Assembly: GCF_001445655.1 (NCBI RefSeq)
Contig: NZ_LNBE01000006.1
Location: 124,001 to 188,000 of the forward strand
From: Streptomyces roseifaciens
GTDB taxonomy: Bacteria; Actinomycetota; Actinomycetes; Streptomycetales; Streptomycetaceae
Length of the DNA stretch: 64,000 bases
Direction of reading: 5' to 3'
The number at the start of each line of letters is the position of its first letter. Within the stretch, counting starts at the first letter, position 1. Below are positions 28,338 through 36,989 of the stretch, in pieces. Made by a program: the position numbers and the translations under genes. The notes beneath the pieces are model-generated. The model did not search any database. It was not told the origin of the DNA and saw only the letters and a program-made list of their open reading frames with translations.

Positions 28338-28895
28338 GTGATCAAGAAAGTAGTGGCCACGACCGCCCTCGTGGCTTCCGCGGCCGCCGTGTCGGCGACC
28401 CCCGCGATGGCCGTCGGCAACGGCCAGGACGTTGCGAACGCCAACGGCGCGGGCCAGATGTACGGAAACACCTGGACGGGCGGCTACATGAGCCCGCAGA
28501 TGGGCCTGATCAACGGCTCGCTGAACAAGCCGTGCATCGGCATCGGCAAGCTCGGCGCCCAGTCGCTGCTCGCCCTGATCAACATCGGTCTCCAGGACAT
28601 CCCGATCCTCTCCTCGCAGCAGCAGCAGTCCTGCACGGAGAACTCCACGATCAGCGACGGGGACGACCCGCTGTCGCACATCCTGGACGAGATCCCGATC
28701 ATCTCGGGCAACGGCTCCTGGAACAGCGAGCGCCACCACGGCGGTCACCACCGCCACGAGGGTCGTCACGACGACTGGGACCGTCACGACCACGACCGTC
28801 ACGACCACCACGGCTACGGCGGTCACGGCTACGGCCACCACGACGACGGCCACCACGGCTACGGTCACCACGACGACGGGCACCACGGCCACTGA
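28338..28895 (+). CDS. Rodlin-like secreted protein with His/Asp tail (2)
   Basis: This 185-aa paralogue starts at a GTG. Signal peptide and rodlin body closely match the previous gene (SPQMGLINGSLNKPCIGIG, QQQQSCTENST, ISDGDDPLSHIL). Its tail is longer and much richer in His and Asp (HHRHEGRHDD, GYGHHDDGHHG repeats). The tail's high density of His/Asp pairs is typical of metal-binding disordered regions, so metal storage or metal-dependent assembly at the hyphal surface is plausible. Classical rodlins lack it. A terminator hairpin follows the stop. Confidence 0.9.
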   Translation: MIKKVVATTALVASAAAVSATPAMAVGNGQDVANANGAGQMYGNTWTGGYMSPQMGLINGSLNKPCIGIGKLGAQSLLALINIGLQDIPILSSQQQQSCTENSTISDGDDPLSHILDEIPIISGNGSWNSERHHGGHHRHEGRHDDWDRHDHDRHDHHGYGGHGYGHHDDGHHGYGHHDDGHHGH

Positions 28896-28963
28896 TCCGT
28901 CTCGCTGACCCGTCACTGACCCGTCACTGATCCGTCCAGCCCGGATCGCAGTCCCCCACGCAA

Positions 28964-28994
28964 CGGACGCCCCCGGTTACCCCGGGGGCGTCCG
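28964..28994. terminator. Terminator after the second rodlin gene
   Basis: CGGACGCCCCCGG pairs with CCGGGGGCGTCCG around a 5-nt loop. It lies between convergent genes and can act both ways. Confidence 0.85.
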
Positions 28995-29031
28995 TCGCGT
29001 GTGTCCGTCGCGTTCGATCCGGCCCGCGCCG

Positions 29032-30210
29032 TCAGCGCACGCCCGCGTGCAGCCAGCCGACCTTGTCGTACATCTCGTCCGTGGTGAGGGAGCAGAGCAT
29101 CCGGTTGCGCGCGCGGGCCGCGTCCCCCGCCGGGTGGTACAGCTGCCTGCCCATCTCCCGGGCCACCAGCTGCGTGCGCGAGGTCCGCTCGCAGCGCGCC
29201 GCGTTGTACTTCTCCAGCCGCCGCCCGAGGGAGGCCTCGCCCGGCTCCGCGCCCTGCAGCAGCTCGCCGAGCAGCACCGCGTCCTCCAGCGCCATGCACG
29301 CGCCCTGCGCGGCGTACTGCAGCATGGGGTGCGCGGCGTCGCCGAGGAGCGTCACCCGGCCGTCCGTCCAGTCCGGCACCGGGTCGCGGTCGCACAGCAC
29401 CCACGCCCGCCAGCCCTGGCCGAGCTGCAGCAGCCGCCGTGCGGCGTGGCCCAGCTCGGGGAACTCGGCGATCACGTCCTCGGCCGGCACCGGCAGCCCC
29501 GCCACCGGGTCGGTGGCCGCGTCGTCCCGGGTGGCCGCCAGGTTGAGGCACTTGCCGCCCGCGATGGGGTAGTGCACGAAGTGCCACTTCGGCCCGGCCC
29601 ACAGGGTCACGCTGTTCCAGCGCAGCTCCTGCGGCACCTGCTCCATGGGGATCACCGAGCGGTAGATGGTGTGCCCCGACACCCGCGGTTCGCCGTCGCC
29701 GACGAGCTGGCGGCGCACGGCCGAGCGGATCCCGTCGGCACCGATCAGCACGTCGCCGCGGAAGGAGCGCCCGGTGCACGTGACGGCGGTGACGCCCGTC
29801 GCGTCCTGCTCGTAGCGCACCACGTAGTGGCCGCCGAGGAGGGTGACGGCGGGGTGGGCGCGGCAGGCGTCGAGCAGCGCCTGGTAGAGGTCGCCGCGGT
29901 GCACGACGGCGTACGGGTTGCCGAAGCGCTCCCGGTAGGCGCCGGTGAGCGGCATGCGGGTGATGCGCTCGCCCGTCGTGCCGTCCATGAACTGCAGCTC
30001 GTCGATGAGCACCGCCCGCGCGCGGACCTCGGCGCCCACGCCGAGGCGGTCGAGGGCGTGGAAGGCGTTGGGGCCGAGCTGGATGCCGGCGCCGACCTCG
30101 CCGAAGACGTCGCTGCGCTCCAGCACGGTCGCCCGGTGACCCTGGCGGGCCACGGACACGGCGGCCGCGAGACCGCCGATGCCGCCCCCGGCGATAAGGA
30201 TGTTGGCCAT
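29032..30210 (-). CDS. FAD-dependent aromatic monooxygenase (salicylate/3-hydroxybenzoate hydroxylase-like)
   Basis: The 392-aa class A flavoprotein has the N-terminal GxGxxG FAD motif (IAGGGIGGLAAAV), the middle DG-type motif DVLIGADGIRSAVR and the second FAD motif VTLLGDAAHPMLQYAAQGAC. These enzymes use NAD(P)H and O2 to hydroxylate phenolic rings; this one most resembles the 3-hydroxybenzoate 6-monooxygenase/salicylate hydroxylase group. It lies upstream of an SDR gene on the same strand, with a repeat-filled 154-bp gap. The substrate is not known, and a tailoring role in secondary metabolism is possible. Confidence 0.9.
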   Translation of the reverse strand: MANILIAGGGIGGLAAAVSVARQGHRATVLERSDVFGEVGAGIQLGPNAFHALDRLGVGAEVRARAVLIDELQFMDGTTGERITRMPLTGAYRERFGNPYAVVHRGDLYQALLDACRAHPAVTLLGGHYVVRYEQDATGVTAVTCTGRSFRGDVLIGADGIRSAVRRQLVGDGEPRVSGHTIYRSVIPMEQVPQELRWNSVTLWAGPKWHFVHYPIAGGKCLNLAATRDDAATDPVAGLPVPAEDVIAEFPELGHAARRLLQLGQGWRAWVLCDRDPVPDWTDGRVTLLGDAAHPMLQYAAQGACMALEDAVLLGELLQGAEPGEASLGRRLEKYNAARCERTSRTQLVAREMGRQLYHPAGDAARARNRMLCSLTTDEMYDKVGWLHAGVR

Positions 30211-30266
30211 GTCGTCTCTCGCAGTCCTCTCGGTGACGCGGGGGCTCTCGGAGCCGTCGGACGGCT

Positions 30267-30383
30267 GTCAGGCTGTGGTGGTCAGGCCGTGGTGGTCAGG
30301 CCGTGGTGGTCAGGTTGTGGTCAGACGGCGGTCCGACGACGGTCAGACGGCGGTCCGACGACGGTCAGACGGCGGTCTTGCGG
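30267..30383. repeat. Two tandem-repeat families next to the SDR stop codon
   Basis: A 14-bp unit (GTCAGGCCGTGGTG) occurs three times from 30267, plus a partial copy. A 22-bp unit starting GTCAGACGGCGGTCC occurs at 30320 and 30342. A third partial copy at 30364 runs into the 3' end of the SDR gene, so the repeats grew from that gene's end. Confidence 0.9.
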
Positions 30384-31069
30384 TCCAGGACCAGGTCGTG
30401 GCCGACGACGTAGGACGCCTCGTCGGAGGCGAGCCACAGCACGGTGTCGGCGATCTCCTCCACCTTGGCGCCGCGGCCCAGCGGGCACGGGCTGATCGCA
30501 TTGATCCGGATGCCCTTGCCGATGTATTCGCGGGCGGCGGTCTGGGTGAGGGTGCTCACCGCGGCCTTCGACGCGGCGTACGCGCCGAGCCCCGGCAGCA
30601 TGCCCTGGCTGCCGATGTTGCTGGCCGTATTCACGATCACGCCGCCGCCGTTGCGCTCCATGTGCGCGATCTCGTGCTTCATGGAAAGCCACACGCCGGT
30701 CAGATTGGCGGCCAGGGTCTCGCCCCAGACGCTTTCGCAGATCTCCGCCACCGGCTGGTTCGGGCCGAGTTCGGTGACATTGTTGAAGGCGACGTCCAGC
30801 CGCCCGTGCCGTTCGACGACGGCGGCCACGATCGCCTCCGCGTCGGACGCCCCGCCGTCCTCGCCGTGGTGGGTCACGTCGGCAATTCCGCAACTGGCGC
30901 TGCCGCCGAGTGCCTTGATCTCCTCAACGGTGTCGTGGAGCATTTCCGGGTGCCGGCCGGCGACCACGACCTCGGCGCCCTCACGTGCGAACGCAAAGGC
31001 GGCGGCGCGGCCGATGCCCTCGCCGCCCCCGGTGACCAGGACGACTTTGCCTGTGAATCGCTTGGACAT
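30365..31069 (-). CDS. Short-chain dehydrogenase/reductase (SDR)
   Basis: The 234-aa classical SDR has the cofactor motif TGGGEGIG and active-site Tyr/Lys in YAASKAAV with Ser in NTASNIGSQG. The NNAG motif is altered to FNNV. The substrate loop near the C-terminus is short. It probably oxidises or reduces a hydroxyl/keto group in the same pathway as the neighbouring monooxygenase. It is transcribed divergently from the SRPBCC/oxidase operon across a 313-bp region. The start is the ATG giving MSKRFTGKVV. Confidence 0.9.
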   Translation of the reverse strand: MSKRFTGKVVLVTGGGEGIGRAAAFAFAREGAEVVVAGRHPEMLHDTVEEIKALGGSASCGIADVTHHGEDGGASDAEAIVAAVVERHGRLDVAFNNVTELGPNQPVAEICESVWGETLAANLTGVWLSMKHEIAHMERNGGGVIVNTASNIGSQGMLPGLGAYAASKAAVSTLTQTAAREYIGKGIRINAISPCPLGRGAKVEEIADTVLWLASDEASYVVGHDLVLDRKTAV

Positions 31070-31382
31070 CGCGTCTCTCTCCTGTTTCTGCGACTGCCGG
31101 ATCGGATGCCGGGCCGGATGCCGGGTCGGCTGCCGGTGGGGGTCGTATCAACTGCCTCCAGCATCAGGGGAGTCGGGCGCCGGGCGAATATGCGCGTGGC
31201 GCACTTCGTCAGGTGGAAAGGGCGCGGTCGGGGGCGGTGCGCGGCACCTGACGCAGTAGCGGGAAGGGTTTTGACCGGGCTCCGGAATGCGGCGAAGACT
31301 CCCACTGACCGGCCTTTCGCCGGGCCCCTTTCCCCTTCCCCTTCCCCGTTGCCCGCTGCCCCCGCCGCCCGCAGGAGAACGC
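31070..31382. promoter_or_regulatory. Divergent regulatory region with CGTCAGGTG inverted repeat
   Basis: This gap separates the SDR and SRPBCC genes. CGTCAGGTG (31207-31215) and its exact complement CACCTGACG (31245-31253) flank 29 bp. The same word recurs in the other divergent region of the cluster (36257). A CGGATGCCGGG repeat lies near the SDR side. The operator role is inference. Confidence 0.55.
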
Positions 31383-31895
31383 ATGATTACGCTTTCGTGG
31401 ACCCGCAAGGTCGACGCTGCAGACACCGGAGACACCGGAGACACTGCTGCCTCTGCCGGTAACACCGGAACCCCGTGCACCACGCGCGAGCAGCTGTGGC
31501 GCGTCCTGCTGCACAAGGCGGAGAACCCCGTCGGCTACGTGCCCGCCATCAGCGAGTGCCGGGTCCTGGAGCGCTACGAGGACGGGTTCCTGCGCGAGGC
31601 CCGGCGCGGCTCGCGGCTGCTGGTCCAGCGCGTCACGCCGGACGAGGCCGCCGGGCGCATCACCTTCCGGCACGCGGACTCCTCCGACCTCGCGGTGATC
31701 ACCAACCAGGTGGGCGAGGACGAGGACGGCGACCTCACCCTCACCCTCAGCATCACCCTGACCGAGGCCCCGTCGTCGGCCGTGCTGCGCGAGAACTCCT
31801 ACCTCCACGAACTCGACGCCGACTTCGCCGCGACCCTCGACGCCATGACGGCGGTGCTGCGGCGCAACGCCCTGCAGGGGGCCGGCGATGCGTGA
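31383..31895 (+). CDS. AtaL-like SRPBCC family protein
   Basis: The 170-aa protein starts at the ATG after AGGAG (31373). It has the SRPBCC/START-like fold of the AtaL/DUF1857 group: LWRVLLHKAENPVGYVP, then paired strands ending ENSYLHELDADF. Such proteins hold hydrophobic ligands, and some act as cyclases or aromatases. The N-terminus contains a short Asp/Thr/Gly repeat (DTGDTGDTAA). Its last 8 bp overlap the oxidase gene, showing a coupled operon. Function in the cluster is unknown. Confidence 0.8.
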   Translation: MITLSWTRKVDAADTGDTGDTAASAGNTGTPCTTREQLWRVLLHKAENPVGYVPAISECRVLERYEDGFLREARRGSRLLVQRVTPDEAAGRITFRHADSSDLAVITNQVGEDEDGDLTLTLSITLTEAPSSAVLRENSYLHELDADFAATLDAMTAVLRRNALQGAGDA

Positions 31896-33543
31896 GCACG
31901 GCACCAGGGCGTACTCGCGCCGCCAGGTCGTCGCCGGTGCCGCCGCCGTGGGTGCGGCGGCGGCACTGGGCGGCCCGGCGGCGACGGCCCTGGCCGAAGG
32001 CACCGGACCCGGCACCGGCCCCGGCGCCGAGGCGGCTGCCTTCGGGCCGCTGACCGTCCGCCCCTCCGACCGGCGCTACGCCGACCTGGTCTGGGGCGCC
32101 AACCGCCGCTGGGTCGGCACGCCCGACGCCGTACGCCTCGTCGGGTCGGCCGACCACGTGCTCGCGGCCGTCCAGGAGGCCGTCGACACCGGCCGGAAGC
32201 CCGCCGTGCGCAGCGGAGGCCACTGCTACGAGAACTTCGTGACCACGGACGACGTACGGCTCGTCATCGACACGGGCTCGATGGACCGCGTCGGCTACGA
32301 CGCCGGCCGACGCGCCTTCTTCATCGAACCCGGCGCCCGCCTGGGGGACGCCTACCGCGCCCTGTACCGGGGCTGGGGCGTGACCGTGCCCGGCGGCACC
32401 TGCCCCTCGGTGGGCGCGGGCGGGCACATCGTCGGCGGCGGCTACGGGGCCCTGTCCCGGCTGCACGGCCTCGTCGTGGACCACCTGTACGGGATCGAGG
32501 CGGTCGTCGTCGACGCGAACGGCACCGCCCGGAAGGTGGTCGCCACGCGGGAGGAGAACGATCCCAACCGTGAGCTGCTGTGGGCGCACACGGGCGCGGG
32601 CGGAGGCGCGCTCGGAGTGGTCACGCGGTATCTGATGCGGTCGCCGGGGGCAGGCGGGGCGGACCCGGCCGGGCTGCTGCCGCAGCCGCCGTCCGAGGTG
32701 CACGTCTCCACGGTCACCTGGCCGTGGGAGGGGATGACCGAGGCGGCGTTCACCACGATCCTGCGGAACTACGGCCGGTGGTGCGAGCGCAACAGCGCGC
32801 CCGGCTCCCCGTACGCGAGCCTGTTCAGCCAGCTGAAGCCGACGCACAAGTCCGCCGGGTCGTTCTCCATGACGACGCAGATCGACGCGTCCGTACCGAA
32901 CGCGTCCGGGCTGCTGGACGCCTTCCTGGCCACCGTCTCCCAGGGCGTGGGCGTCCGCCACCGGGTGGACGACCGCCGGACGATCTCCTGGCTGCACGCC
33001 ACCACGTCCTGGCCGGGCTTCACCGCGCCCGACACCACGACCCGGTTCAAGGCCAAGTCCGCGTACATGCGGAAGGGGTTCCCGGAGGACCAGCTCAAGG
33101 CGTTCTACCGGCACCTGACCCGGGACGACTTCTCCGGGCCCATGTCCGTGGTCATGATCAGCGCGTACGGGGGGCGGGTGAACGCGGTCGGCCCGGCGGA
33201 GACGGCCGTGCCGCAGCGCGACTCCGTCATGAAGCTGCACTACATCACCTTCTGGCAGAACGCGGCGGACGACGAGCGGCACCTGACCTGGATCCGCGAG
33301 TTCTACCAGGACGTCTACGCGGCGTCCGGGGGCGTGCCCAGGCCGGGGGACGTGACGGACGGCTGCTTCGTCAACTACGCGGACGCCGACCTGAACACGG
33401 CGCGGTGGAACGGATCCGGAGTGCCGTGGCACGAGCTGTACTTCAAGGGGAACTACCGCAGGCTGCAGGCGGTGAAGGCGCGGTGGGACCCGAGGGACGT
33501 GTTCCGGCACGAGCAGTCGGTGAGGCTGCCGGGACGGGGGTGA
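31888..33543 (+). CDS. Tat-exported FAD-linked oxidase (berberine-bridge enzyme type)
   Basis: The 551-aa protein has a twin-arginine signal (YSRRQVVAGAAAVG, cleavage near residue 37). The FAD-binding PCMH domain has RSGGHCYENF, with the His that normally bears one flavin bond, and CPSVGAGGHIVGGGYG. The C-terminal BBE-type end includes CFVNYADADLN and HELYFKGNYRRLQAVKARWDP. Enzymes of this class oxidise alcohols, sugars or polyketide/alkaloid intermediates, often outside the cell. It is coupled to the SRPBCC gene by an 8-bp overlap. The substrate is unknown. Confidence 0.92.
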   Translation: MREHGTRAYSRRQVVAGAAAVGAAAALGGPAATALAEGTGPGTGPGAEAAAFGPLTVRPSDRRYADLVWGANRRWVGTPDAVRLVGSADHVLAAVQEAVDTGRKPAVRSGGHCYENFVTTDDVRLVIDTGSMDRVGYDAGRRAFFIEPGARLGDAYRALYRGWGVTVPGGTCPSVGAGGHIVGGGYGALSRLHGLVVDHLYGIEAVVVDANGTARKVVATREENDPNRELLWAHTGAGGGALGVVTRYLMRSPGAGGADPAGLLPQPPSEVHVSTVTWPWEGMTEAAFTTILRNYGRWCERNSAPGSPYASLFSQLKPTHKSAGSFSMTTQIDASVPNASGLLDAFLATVSQGVGVRHRVDDRRTISWLHATTSWPGFTAPDTTTRFKAKSAYMRKGFPEDQLKAFYRHLTRDDFSGPMSVVMISAYGGRVNAVGPAETAVPQRDSVMKLHYITFWQNAADDERHLTWIREFYQDVYAASGGVPRPGDVTDGCFVNYADADLNTARWNGSGVPWHELYFKGNYRRLQAVKARWDPRDVFRHEQSVRLPGRG

Positions 33544-33555
33544 GGCCTCCCCTCG

Positions 33556-33598
33556 TGCGTACATGCGGGCGTGCGCGTGTACGCACTTACGTAATTAC
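33556..33598 (+). promoter_or_regulatory. Inverted repeats upstream of the MFS exporter
   Basis: TGCGTACA (33556-33563) and TGTACGCA (33578-33585) form perfect arms; TTACGTAA and GTAATTAC palindromes follow at 33587-33598. A strong operator candidate in the 123-bp gap before the exporter. Confidence 0.55.
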
Positions 33599-33666
33599 GC
33601 ACGTACATGCGACGAGCGAACCACATCCAGGGCAAGCCGTAGAAAGAGCACGGAAAGAGGGAAGTC

Positions 33667-35205
33667 ATGTCCTCCGGTTACGCACCGGCTCCGGGCGCGG
33701 TCGCGCGCACCGGACGCGGTTTCGCCCTGCTGGGCGCCGTGCAGGTCGTTCTGATCCTGGCCATCACGATGCTGTCGCCGGCGCTGCCGGCGATCCAGCA
33801 CGACCTCGGGTTGTCCGGTGCGCAGCTGACGCTGGTCAGCGCCGCGTACGGGCTGTCGTTCAGCGGCCTGCTGATGCTGGGCGGGCGGCTGGCGGACCTC
33901 ATGGGGCGGCGCAGGGCGCTGGTGGCCGGGGCCGCCGTCTTCGGGCTGGCCTCGGCGGCCGCAGGCCTCGGCCCCGGCTTCGCCTTTCTCCTGGGCGGCC
34001 GTTTCGTCCAGGGCGTCGGGGCGGCGCTCGCGGCACCCGCCGCGATGTCCCTCGTCCGCTCCCTCTACCCCGACGAGGCCCGGCACGCGCGGGCGCTCGC
34101 GGTGTGGGGCGGGCTGGCCGGCTTCGGGGCGACGGCGGGCATGCTGCTGTCCGGGACGGTCTCGACGTGGGTGTCGTGGCGGTGGTCGTTCGTGGTGCCC
34201 GTGGCGGTGTCGCTGGTCGCCGTGGTCGCGGCACGGCGGGTGCTGCCCGCGGGGCCCGATCCGGTGCGGGTGCCGCTGGACGTGCCGGGCGCGGTGCTGG
34301 TCACGGCCGGGCTGACCGTCATGAGCTACGGGCTCGTGGAGGCGGGCGAGCGGCCTTGGGGCGCGGGCGTGGTGTGGGGGCCGATCGCGGCCGGGGTGCT
34401 GCTGCTCGCCGCGTTCGTGGCGGTCGAGCTGCGGGTGTCGCACCCGCTGGTGCCGCTGGGGTTCCTGGCACGGCGGCACCGGGCCACGGCCCTGTGGGCC
34501 GTCTTCATCGGCTCGGCCGGAATGTCGACGATCTTCTTCCTGCTGTCCCTGTACTTCCAGGAGGTGCGGGACGCCTCCCCGCTGCTGACGTCCGCGGCCT
34601 TCCTGCCCTTCAGCGCGGCGCAGGTCGTCACCGGGATGCTGGCCGGGCGGCTGATCGGGCGCTTCGGCGGCCGTGCCGTCACGGTGGGCGGGCTGGTGGT
34701 CGCGGCCGCCGGGCTGGTGCTGATCGGGCAGCTGGGCGCGGACAGCGCCTACGCGGGCACGCTGCTCGCCGGCCTCATCGTCTTCCCCGTGGGCATCGCG
34801 TGCGTCTTCTCCGGGTCGACCGTCGTCGCCCTGGAGGACGTCGAGGACGAGCGCGCCGGGCTCGCCGGCGGCGTCGTCAACACGGCGATGGAGGTCGGCC
34901 CCACGGTCGGCCTGGCCGTCCTCGTCTCCCTGGCCACGGCCCACGCGAGCAGCCTGCGGGACGCGGGGAAGGGCATCGGCTCGGCGACGAGCTCCGGGTA
35001 CGCCTTCGCGCTGCTGATCGCGGCGGCGGCGTTCGCGGCCTCCGCGGTGGTGTCGGCGGTGCTGCTGCGGTCGCGGGGCGGGGCGCGGGGGGCGCGGAGC
35101 GGGGGCGGTTCCGCATCTGCCGGTGCGGAAACCGTCCGGAGCGCGGCGCCGCCGGAGGCTGTGGTGGGGGTTGCCCGGAGCGGGGGTGGAGGCGGGGCCG
35201 TCTAG
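33667..35205 (+). CDS. MFS transporter (14-TM drug-exporter type)
   Basis: The 512-aa membrane protein has the DHA2-like architecture: the first segment LLGAVQVVLILAITMLSPALPAIQ, motif A GGRLADLMGRRR in the second loop, and motif C-like GVGAALAAPAAMSLV. A GAG-type ribosome site precedes the ATG. It is likely the exporter or self-protection pump of the cluster, running on the proton gradient. The C-terminus carries a Gly/Ala/Ser/Arg-rich tail. Two strong hairpins follow the stop before the convergent DhbA-like gene. Confidence 0.92.
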   Translation: MSSGYAPAPGAVARTGRGFALLGAVQVVLILAITMLSPALPAIQHDLGLSGAQLTLVSAAYGLSFSGLLMLGGRLADLMGRRRALVAGAAVFGLASAAAGLGPGFAFLLGGRFVQGVGAALAAPAAMSLVRSLYPDEARHARALAVWGGLAGFGATAGMLLSGTVSTWVSWRWSFVVPVAVSLVAVVAARRVLPAGPDPVRVPLDVPGAVLVTAGLTVMSYGLVEAGERPWGAGVVWGPIAAGVLLLAAFVAVELRVSHPLVPLGFLARRHRATALWAVFIGSAGMSTIFFLLSLYFQEVRDASPLLTSAAFLPFSAAQVVTGMLAGRLIGRFGGRAVTVGGLVVAAAGLVLIGQLGADSAYAGTLLAGLIVFPVGIACVFSGSTVVALEDVEDERAGLAGGVVNTAMEVGPTVGLAVLVSLATAHASSLRDAGKGIGSATSSGYAFALLIAAAAFAASAVVSAVLLRSRGGARGARSGGGSASAGAETVRSAAPPEAVVGVARSGGGGGAV

Positions 35206-35267
35206 ACCGGGGCTCGTCCTCTTCTGCCTCCTCTTCCTCTGCCTCCTCTCCCTCCTCCTCTTCCTTC

Positions 35268-35375
35268 TGCCGCGACGGCGATCGGCCGTCGCGGCAGAAG
35301 CGCGTCGCCCGGGCAAGTACATGCCGTGCGTACGAGTCGAGCGCCGTACGGGCGAACCGCCCGCACGGCGCTCGA
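35268..35375. terminator. Two terminator hairpins between convergent genes
   Basis: The first stem is TGCCGCGACGGC (35268-35279) with its complement at 35285-35296. The second, 35337-35354 with 35358-35375, is an almost perfect 18-bp stem with a 3-nt loop. They separate the MFS and DhbA-like genes. Confidence 0.8.
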
Positions 35376-35394
35376 GGATTCGAGGGCGTGCCGT

Positions 35395-36168
35395 TCAGAC
35401 ACCCAGCGCCGCACCCCCGTCCACCGTCAGGTCGTGCATCGTGATGTGGGACGCCGCGTCGGACAGCAGGAACACCACTGCCTGGGCCACATTCTCCGGG
35501 CGGGCCAGTTTCCGCAGCGGAATTCCCACCCGGTACGAACTCGCGACGCCTTCGATCGACGCCTTGCGGGCCGCGTCGCCGTCCTTCCACATATCACTGA
35601 GCATCGGTGTCTCGGTCGAGCCGGGCGCCACCAGATTGCAGCGGATCCCGTGCTTGGCGACCTCCAGTCCCATGCACTTGGTGAACATCGTGGCCGCGGC
35701 CTTGGACGCCGAATAGGCCGCCATCTCCACCCGCGCCGTGCCGGCCGCGTTCGAGGCGACCGTCACCACCGCTCCCCGCCCGCGCGGCACCATGCGGTTG
35801 ACGACGGCGCGGGAGACGAAGAAGACGCCGCTGGTGTTGACGGCGAAGGTGAACTTCCAGTCCTCGTCCGTCAGCCGGCGCGCTTCGGAGAGCCGGAGCA
35901 CGCCGGCGGCGTTGACCAGGTAGTCCAGCGGTCCGAGGCGACGCTCGACCGCGTCGACGACCGCCTCCACTTCCGGGCTGGAGGTGACGTCCCCGGGGAA
36001 TGCCTCCACCAGCAGGCCGTCCGCGGTGAGCTTTTCGACGCAGGCCCGCAGCCGGACCTCGTCCTTGTCGACCGCCGCTACGGCGACTCCCTTCTCTGCC
36101 AGCGTGCGGACGACCGATTCTCCTATTCCGCCTGCCGCCCCGGTGACGAGAGCGACTTTTCCTTCCAT
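35395..36168 (-). CDS. 2,3-dihydro-2,3-dihydroxybenzoate dehydrogenase-like SDR
   Basis: The 257-aa SDR starts at the ATG of MEGKVALVTG, preceded by GGAGG at 7 nt; an upstream in-frame ATG lacks this. It has the cofactor motif TGAAGGIG, NAAG, Ser in VASNAAG, YSASKAA, and the EntA/DhbA-like C-terminal signature LARPENVAQAVVFLLSD with SHITMHDLTVDGG. DhbA makes 2,3-dihydroxybenzoate for catechol siderophores, but no isochorismate or NRPS genes are in the window, so a related dehydrogenation in this tailoring cluster is more likely. Confidence 0.88.
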   Translation of the reverse strand: MEGKVALVTGAAGGIGESVVRTLAEKGVAVAAVDKDEVRLRACVEKLTADGLLVEAFPGDVTSSPEVEAVVDAVERRLGPLDYLVNAAGVLRLSEARRLTDEDWKFTFAVNTSGVFFVSRAVVNRMVPRGRGAVVTVASNAAGTARVEMAAYSASKAAATMFTKCMGLEVAKHGIRCNLVAPGSTETPMLSDMWKDGDAARKASIEGVASSYRVGIPLRKLARPENVAQAVVFLLSDAASHITMHDLTVDGGAALGV

Positions 36169-36485
36169 CGAAACCTCCATACCCGGGAGTTCATGGCACG
36201 TCCGTGAACAATTCTCGGCAAAACTGGGTGGCAGGTGAAGCGAGGTTTTCTCACTCCGTCAGGTGACGGCGTGGTTCCATAAAGTGCCGGTGGTCATTGC
36301 GAATTGGTGGTGCGGGCGGGGGTGGGGCCACGGGCCGGCGCGGGGCGGGAGCGGAGGCCGGCGGGCCGCCCAAGTGGCCCACGATTTTGTGCGCAAAGTG
36401 CACCACAGCCCTGGACACTCGACCCCGTAGATTGATCTTCAGAACGAACGACACACTGCATCACCGCACTTCAGAGGAGCCCCCC
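36169..36485. promoter_or_regulatory. Divergent regulatory region with CGTCAGGTGACG element
   Basis: About 317 bp lie between the DhbA-like and cupin genes. CGTCA-GG-TGACG at 36257-36268 shares CGTCAGGTG with the other divergent region of this cluster. No gene is visible here; short frames lack codon bias. Confidence 0.5.
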
Positions 36486-36989
36486 ATGTCCGAGTCCCAG
36501 AGCCCCGCCACCGCCCCCGTGCTCGTCCGCGCCGCCGAGGCCACCGTCCTCAGCGACGCCCCCGGCTCCCTGATCACCCTCCTCGCGGACTCGGACACCA
36601 CCGGCGGTGCGTTCACCAGCAACCGCGCCACGCTCGCCGAGGGCACGGCCGGCGCCCCGGCCCACTTCCACACCCGTGCCACCGAGTTCTTCTTCGTCCT
36701 CGACGGCGCGCTGGAGGTGCTGACGGGGGAGACCGTCGTGACGCTGGAGAAGAACGACTTCCTCGCCGTGCCGCCCGGCATGCCCCACGCCTTCGCCCCG
36801 GCGGCCGGCCGCTCCGCCGACGCCCTGGTCGTCTTCACGCCGGGCATGGGCCGCTTCGACTACTACCGCCTGCTGGACCGCGTGGCCCGGGGCGAGGCGA
36901 GCGTCGAGGAGATCAAGGAGTCGGCCGAGCGCTACGACAACCACTACGTGGACAGCCCGGTCTGGCGCGCGCACCGCGCTGCGGCGTAA
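36486..36989 (+). CDS. Cupin domain protein (quercetinase-like)
   Basis: The 167-aa single-cupin protein starts at the ATG after GAGGAG. Metal ligands are visible in HFHTRATEFFFVLDG (motif 1, two His and a Glu) and PPGMPHAF (motif 2 His). Similar proteins include quercetin 2,3-dioxygenase-like enzymes and small-molecule binding cupins. The C-terminus (VDSPVWRAHRAA) is helical. It is transcribed away from the DhbA-like gene and forms the right edge of the tailoring cluster. A ring-cleaving or oxygenating role fits its aromatic-type neighbours. Confidence 0.85.
   Translation: MSESQSPATAPVLVRAAEATVLSDAPGSLITLLADSDTTGGAFTSNRATLAEGTAGAPAHFHTRATEFFFVLDGALEVLTGETVVTLEKNDFLAVPPGMPHAFAPAAGRSADALVVFTPGMGRFDYYRLLDRVARGEASVEEIKESAERYDNHYVDSPVWRAHRAAA

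Noticed and set aside
35395..36168. Catechol siderophore cluster based on the DhbA-like gene
   Set aside because: No isochorismate synthase, isochorismatase, adenylation enzyme or NRPS lies in the window.
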